Origin: Bacteroidales bacterium
GTDB lineage: Bacteria > Bacteroidota > Bacteroidia > Bacteroidales > VadinHA17
NCBI GenBank assembly: GCA_022615595.1
Contig: JAKEGI010000208.1
Location: forward strand, 1-9,055
Reading direction: 5' to 3'
DNA length: 9,055 nucleotides
Shown here: positions 6,433 to 9,055 of the stretch, piece by piece
Position numbering within the stretch: position 1 is the first letter of the stretch
Layout: every line of letters starts with the position of its first letter
The notes under the pieces: model-generated
What the model was told of the DNA's origin: nothing
What the model saw: only the letters and a program-made list of their open reading frames with translations
Databases searched by the model: none
Position numbers and translations under genes: made by a program

Positions 6433-6448
6433 TGTGAATCTTCTCACA
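6433..6448. promoter_or_regulatory. Palindromic operator (Rex- or CRP-type) at the start of the redox operon
   Basis: TGTGAATCTTCTCACA is a perfect TGTGA-N6-TCACA palindrome. Against the Rex consensus the extended site CTGTGAATCTTCTCACAT matches at 11 of 14 fixed bases; against the CRP consensus the core is exact. It covers the predicted transcription start and ends four bases before ATG 6453, a position suited to repression. The neighbouring rex gene and the related sites at 6245 and 5470 favour Rex. Confidence 0.6.
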
Positions 6449-6452
6449 TAAA

Positions 6453-7442
6453 ATGTACTACACAGGGATTAAGAAAGAAGATTGGCATCGTTCACTGGAA
6501 GAACTGCTCACCTCACATGATATTTTTGTTCCGGTGAAAGATGAATTCAGCCTTGATTATGAGCCGTTCAGGCTAAGTCAGGCTGAAAATATTGCTTACA
6601 ACACTCCCAAGCCCGCCACTCCCCTCAAGAATTTCTTTCTCCCTGTCAGGGAGAATGTGACTTCAGCCAGGGATAACGGCAGGCCAAGGATCATTATCGG
6701 AGCTCCCAACTGTGATGTGGAGGCCCTGGGGTTATTGGATGAGATATATCTGGATGAGGCTTTCACCGATCCCTTCTACAGGAACCGCCGGAAGAGCACT
6801 ATCCTGGTATCTTCAGATTGCTTCTCGGTAAATGATCACTGTCACTGTACCTCCTATGGCGTTAAGCCCTTTACCATGGAAGGTGCAGATCTGGCCCTGC
6901 TGTCAGAAGGGGATTATATATTTCTTAGGGTAATTTCAGACAAGGGGGATGAACTGGTCAGACAGCTACCCGCTGCCGCCGGGATAAAGGACCCTGAACG
7001 TCTCCTCTTCGGTGATCAGAGGCACCGGGAAACTGAAGCTTTGCTGGCTGAATTGAACAGGGGGCTGCCTGATTACAAGGCTACCGGTGAGATCATCCGG
7101 AGAGCAGGTGAACATATCTGGGTCAAATACTCCTCGAAGTGTGTTTCCTGCGGCGCCTGTACAACAATTTGCCCCACCTGCAGCTGCTTCCTCCTCATTG
7201 ACAAGCCCGATTTTGAGAAGGTAAAACAGATGGATGCCTGCCAGTACCCCGGTTTTGAAAGAGTAGCCGGAGGTGAGGACGCACTCTTTGAACTTGCGCA
7301 TCGCTTCCGCAACAGGTACATGTGCAAGTATGTATGGAGGCCTCAGAAATTCAATTCACTTGCATGTACGGGCTGTGGCAGATGCATTGAGGCATGCATA
7401 GGCAAGATCAACAAGAATGAACTGTTCATGGAACTCACCTGA
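6453..7442 (+). CDS. Double [4Fe-4S] electron-transfer protein, AsrA / sulfhydrogenase beta-subunit family
   Basis: This cytoplasmic iron-sulfur protein (329 residues) is of the family that includes AsrA of anaerobic sulfite reductase and the beta subunit of archaeal sulfhydrogenases; such proteins relay electrons between a flavin/NAD(P) subunit and a catalytic partner. The start ATG 6453 fits the family opening (about 20 residues before LLTSHDIFVPV). The N-terminal two thirds hold the family motifs FLPVREN (62-68), GAPNCDVEAL (83-92), RNRRK (110-114), and C123 with CHC (130-132). Two ferredoxin clusters follow: C230/C233/C236/C240, with extra C243 and C245, and C305/C308/C311/C315. The gene opens a plus-strand operon; the next gene begins eight bases after its stop, and the pair matches the AsrA-AsrB arrangement. 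No siroheme or Ni-Fe catalytic subunit is in the window, so neither sulfite reductase nor hydrogenase should be assumed. Confidence 0.85.
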   Translation: MYYTGIKKEDWHRSLEELLTSHDIFVPVKDEFSLDYEPFRLSQAENIAYNTPKPATPLKNFFLPVRENVTSARDNGRPRIIIGAPNCDVEALGLLDEIYLDEAFTDPFYRNRRKSTILVSSDCFSVNDHCHCTSYGVKPFTMEGADLALLSEGDYIFLRVISDKGDELVRQLPAAAGIKDPERLLFGDQRHRETEALLAELNRGLPDYKATGEIIRRAGEHIWVKYSSKCVSCGACTTICPTCSCFLLIDKPDFEKVKQMDACQYPGFERVAGGEDALFELAHRFRNRYMCKYVWRPQKFNSLACTGCGRCIEACIGKINKNELFMELT

Positions 7443-7450
7443 CGATTCTT

Positions 7451-8278
7451 ATGGCCGGCGATACCATTAATATATATAAGCCCTTACGGGCGACCCTCGA
7501 GGAGGTGATTGAAGAGTCTCCCCTGATCAAAACATTCGTGCTGATACCGGATGAGGAATTCGTCTTTAAAACAGGTCAGTTTATTGAACTGGCCGTTGAC
7601 GGCGTGGGTGAAGCACCCTTTACACCATCGTCATCACCTCTGGTGACAGACAGGCTGGAGGTCACAGTCATGAAGACAGGATATGTTACCGGAATCATGC
7701 ATGAGCTCAAACCGGGTGCTGTCATGGGTATCAGGGGTCCATACGGACGAGGTTACCCGGTAAGCGAATTCAAAGGAAAAGAGGTGCTTATCCTCGGAGG
7801 AGGTTGCGGCCTGGCTCCCATACGGTCACTGCTATTCGCACTTGAGCATATGAAGGATGACCTTGAGAAGGTGATACTCTGCTATGGGTCGAAGACGCCG
7901 GCCGACTGCATTTACAAGCCTCTCTTCAGCCGGCTTAACAGTATTGATAAATTTGAAGCTTACCGTACTGTGGATGTGACCGATGGCGACTGGGACGGTC
8001 CGGTTGGAGTGGCGACCGCACTGCTCGACCAAATTAAGGTGAAGATAGAAAACTCGGTGGCAGTGGTCTGTGGCCCCCCGATCATGATGAAGTTCGGAAC
8101 AATACGGCTTCTGGAGATGGGCTACCGTGACGAACAGATATACCTCTCCATGGAAAAGAACATGTCATGCGGCCTTGGCAAATGCGGCCACTGCATGATG
8201 GGTGAATTTTTTGTCTGTAAAGACGGCCCGGTATTCACTTACAGGGAGATTAAACATAATCCTGAAATTTGGAAATAA
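7451..8278 (+). CDS. FAD/NAD(P)-binding oxidoreductase with [2Fe-2S], AsrB / sulfhydrogenase gamma-subunit family
   Basis: This is a ferredoxin-NAD(P) reductase-type subunit of 275 residues, the usual size for AsrB, sulfhydrogenase gamma and PyrK-like proteins. It should exchange electrons between NAD(P)H and the iron-sulfur protein encoded just upstream. A beta-barrel FAD domain covers about 10-103, with EAPFTPSSSP (54-63) where the family has its flavin motif and GPYGRGYP (96-103). The nucleotide domain has LGGGCGLAPIRSL (115-127) and VCGPPIMMK (206-214). The C-terminal [2Fe-2S] site is C240, C245, C248 and C256 (CGLGKCGHC then C), all present. ATG 7451 lies eight bases after the preceding stop without a clear Shine-Dalgarno sequence, suggesting coupled translation. 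NADH versus NADPH preference cannot be read reliably. Confidence 0.9.
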   Translation: MAGDTINIYKPLRATLEEVIEESPLIKTFVLIPDEEFVFKTGQFIELAVDGVGEAPFTPSSSPLVTDRLEVTVMKTGYVTGIMHELKPGAVMGIRGPYGRGYPVSEFKGKEVLILGGGCGLAPIRSLLFALEHMKDDLEKVILCYGSKTPADCIYKPLFSRLNSIDKFEAYRTVDVTDGDWDGPVGVATALLDQIKVKIENSVAVVCGPPIMMKFGTIRLLEMGYRDEQIYLSMEKNMSCGLGKCGHCMMGEFFVCKDGPVFTYREIKHNPEIWK

Positions 8279-8294
8279 CCTAAAGGATAATGGG

Positions 8295-8750
8295 ATGAAG
8301 GTGGAAACAGATGATCTGAAACAGATCAGATTCTTTGAGAAATACTCTGATGAGCAGCTCGGAACTATTGCCAGTATCTCAACCATCAGGGAATTCAAGG
8401 TAAAGGATATAATCTTTGAACAGTATGATGAACTTTCTGAGGTTTATGTACTGTTGTCAGGCTCACTTTCCCTGGGTATCAGCCTTCCGAAGGAGAAAAG
8501 GATACACCTGGGAACTATTACAGAGGGACAGCTGTTCTCCTGGTCGGCCGTATTCAAGCCATATATTTCCACAGCCTGGGTTATGGCCATCACTCCTGCC
8601 AGGGTCATCGCCATCGATGCAAAGAAGCTTAACGAAGAGATTGAAAGGGATTGCGACTTTGGCTTCAAGACCATGTCGAAGATTGCGCAGACGATATCTC
8701 AGCGGCTCAGTGATACAAGGTTCCAGCTCATGAACCAGCTGAACCTATAG
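8295..8750 (+). CDS. Stand-alone cyclic-nucleotide-binding-fold (CNB) domain protein without HTH
   Basis: This is a small protein (151 residues) made of a single Crp/Fnr-type CNB beta-barrel (about 12-115, with EVYVLLSGSLSLGI at 49-62 and ARVIAIDAKKL at 102-112). It ends in a helical C-terminus (about 113-150). There is no winged helix, so it is unlikely to bind DNA. I chose ATG 8295, which has AAAGGA ten bases upstream and follows the previous stop by 16 bases; a longer frame to 8202 would overlap that gene by 77 bases. In the phosphate-binding cassette, LFSWSAVFKPYISTAW (80-95) has W83 and S92 where cAMP/cGMP binders have Glu and Arg. Canonical cAMP binding is therefore doubtful. Its place inside a redox operon suggests a ligand-sensing or structural partner of the flavin/iron-sulfur proteins. 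The function is unknown. Confidence 0.85.
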   Translation: MKVETDDLKQIRFFEKYSDEQLGTIASISTIREFKVKDIIFEQYDELSEVYVLLSGSLSLGISLPKEKRIHLGTITEGQLFSWSAVFKPYISTAWVMAITPARVIAIDAKKLNEEIERDCDFGFKTMSKIAQTISQRLSDTRFQLMNQLNL

Positions 8751-8762
8751 ACATAAGAACTC

Positions 8763-9055
8763 ATGAAGGTGCTTATAGATATGATAAAACTGAGGGCTGC
8801 CATGACGCAGGACCCATCCCTGGTACTGCCTGAGGCTCTCTGTTACAGCTCAGCCAATACCAATGGCCTCAAGACCATACGTGAACTGGCCACCTTCAGG
8901 TTCACCTGCCGCAGGTGCGAAGATGCCCCATGCATCGCCGTCTGTCCTGCCGATGCCCTTGAGAAAGACAGTGACGGCGTGATCATGCGCCACACTAATC
9001 TTTGTGTCTCATGCAAGTCGTGCGTCACTATATGTCCCTTCGGCACGATGATGAC
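8763..9055 (+). CDS. HycB/AorA-like 2x[4Fe-4S] ferredoxin subunit, N-terminal part
   Basis: This is the beginning of an electron-transfer ferredoxin subunit; 97 codons are visible from ATG 8763 to the right window edge. Two [4Fe-4S] motifs are complete: C49/C52/C57/C61 (C-x2-C-x4-C-x3-C, the spacing seen in HycB, CooF and AorA-like proteins) and C81/C84/C87/C91 (C-x2-C-x2-C-x3-C). The preceding 45 residues look like the leader of dicluster subunits rather than of small free ferredoxins. It follows the CNB gene by 12 bases in the same operon. Proteins of this kind usually accompany a large catalytic subunit such as an aldehyde:ferredoxin oxidoreductase, formate dehydrogenase or hydrogenase. 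Which one applies here lies outside the window. More clusters may follow after the edge. Confidence 0.88.
   Translation, partial: MKVLIDMIKLRAAMTQDPSLVLPEALCYSSANTNGLKTIRELATFRFTCRRCEDAPCIAVCPADALEKDSDGVIMRHTNLCVSCKSCVTICPFGTMM

Larger units (their letters stand above)
6261..6452. other. Divergent promoter region between rex and the plus-strand redox operon
   Basis: These 192 AT-rich bases separate the two divergent transcription units. They contain a candidate rex -7 element (6317-6324, minus), a TTCACAA half-operator at 6308-6314 near the predicted rex transcription start, a candidate plus-strand promoter (6399-6429) and a palindromic operator (6433-6448). A 78-codon plus-strand frame (6201-6437) crosses it but runs antisense through the rex start and shows no family features, so it is not called. 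Confidence 0.7.

Noticed and set aside
6201..6437. 78-codon plus-strand frame across the divergent region
   Set aside because: It begins antisense inside rex and crosses promoter and operator signals. Its composition is AT-rich and no domain is recognisable.
6453..8278. Anaerobic sulfite reductase operon asrABC
   Set aside because: The A- and B-like subunits are present, but the next genes are a CNB protein and a HycB-like ferredoxin rather than the siroheme subunit AsrC, so the specific function is not supported.
8202..8294. Longer N-terminus for the CNB protein starting at 8202
   Set aside because: It would overlap the coding end of the FAD/NAD(P) subunit by 77 bases. ATG 8295 has an AAAGGA sequence upstream and gives a normal CNB start.

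Overview
The window looks like a chromosomal piece of an anaerobic, H2-metabolising Bacteroidetes (Bacteroidales-like) bacterium. The lineage call rests on three observations: several start regions resemble the Bacteroidetes promoter pattern (TTTG, 19-21 bases, TAnnTTTG); Shine-Dalgarno sequences are weak or absent at most starts; and a Rex repressor sits beside an NAD-linked [FeFe]-hydrogenase operon. No 16S or other marker gene is present, so the lineage is an inference.

Layout. Everything from base 1 to about 6260 reads on the minus strand and everything from 6453 to the right edge reads on the plus strand, so 6261-6452 is a divergent control region. From left to right: the N-terminal 223 codons of a sodium-dependent NSS-family transporter (minus, cut by the left edge); a TerC/Alx-family membrane protein (minus); a clear intrinsic terminator; the operon hydC-hydB-hydA (minus; transcribed 5411 to 1973), coding for an NADH-linked trimeric [FeFe]-hydrogenase; and rex (minus). 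On the plus strand follow an AsrA/sulfhydrogenase-beta-like double [4Fe-4S] protein, an AsrB/sulfhydrogenase-gamma-like FAD/NAD(P)/[2Fe-2S] protein, a stand-alone cyclic-nucleotide-binding-fold protein, and the start of a HycB/AorA-like ferredoxin subunit cut by the right edge.

How it may work together. HydC (NuoE-like) and HydB (NuoF-like) form the NADH-oxidising module and HydA carries the H-cluster. HydB is a minimal NuoF-type protein without the N-terminal [2Fe-2S] and C-terminal 2x[4Fe-4S] domains of the well-studied electron-bifurcating HydB subunits, which questions whether this enzyme bifurcates. Rex senses NADH/NAD+. Three palindromes matching the Rex consensus (two with a perfect TGTGA-N6-TCACA core) lie before hydC, across the GTG start of rex, and at the predicted transcription start of the plus-strand operon. 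The plus-strand operon looks like a flavin-based NAD(P)H/iron-sulfur electron-transfer module whose catalytic partner lies beyond the right edge. One redox signal may therefore control both arms. The least familiar part is this plus-strand module with its non-canonical, HTH-less CNB protein.

No RNA genes, CRISPR arrays, insertion sequences or gene-free stretches longer than about 210 bases were seen.
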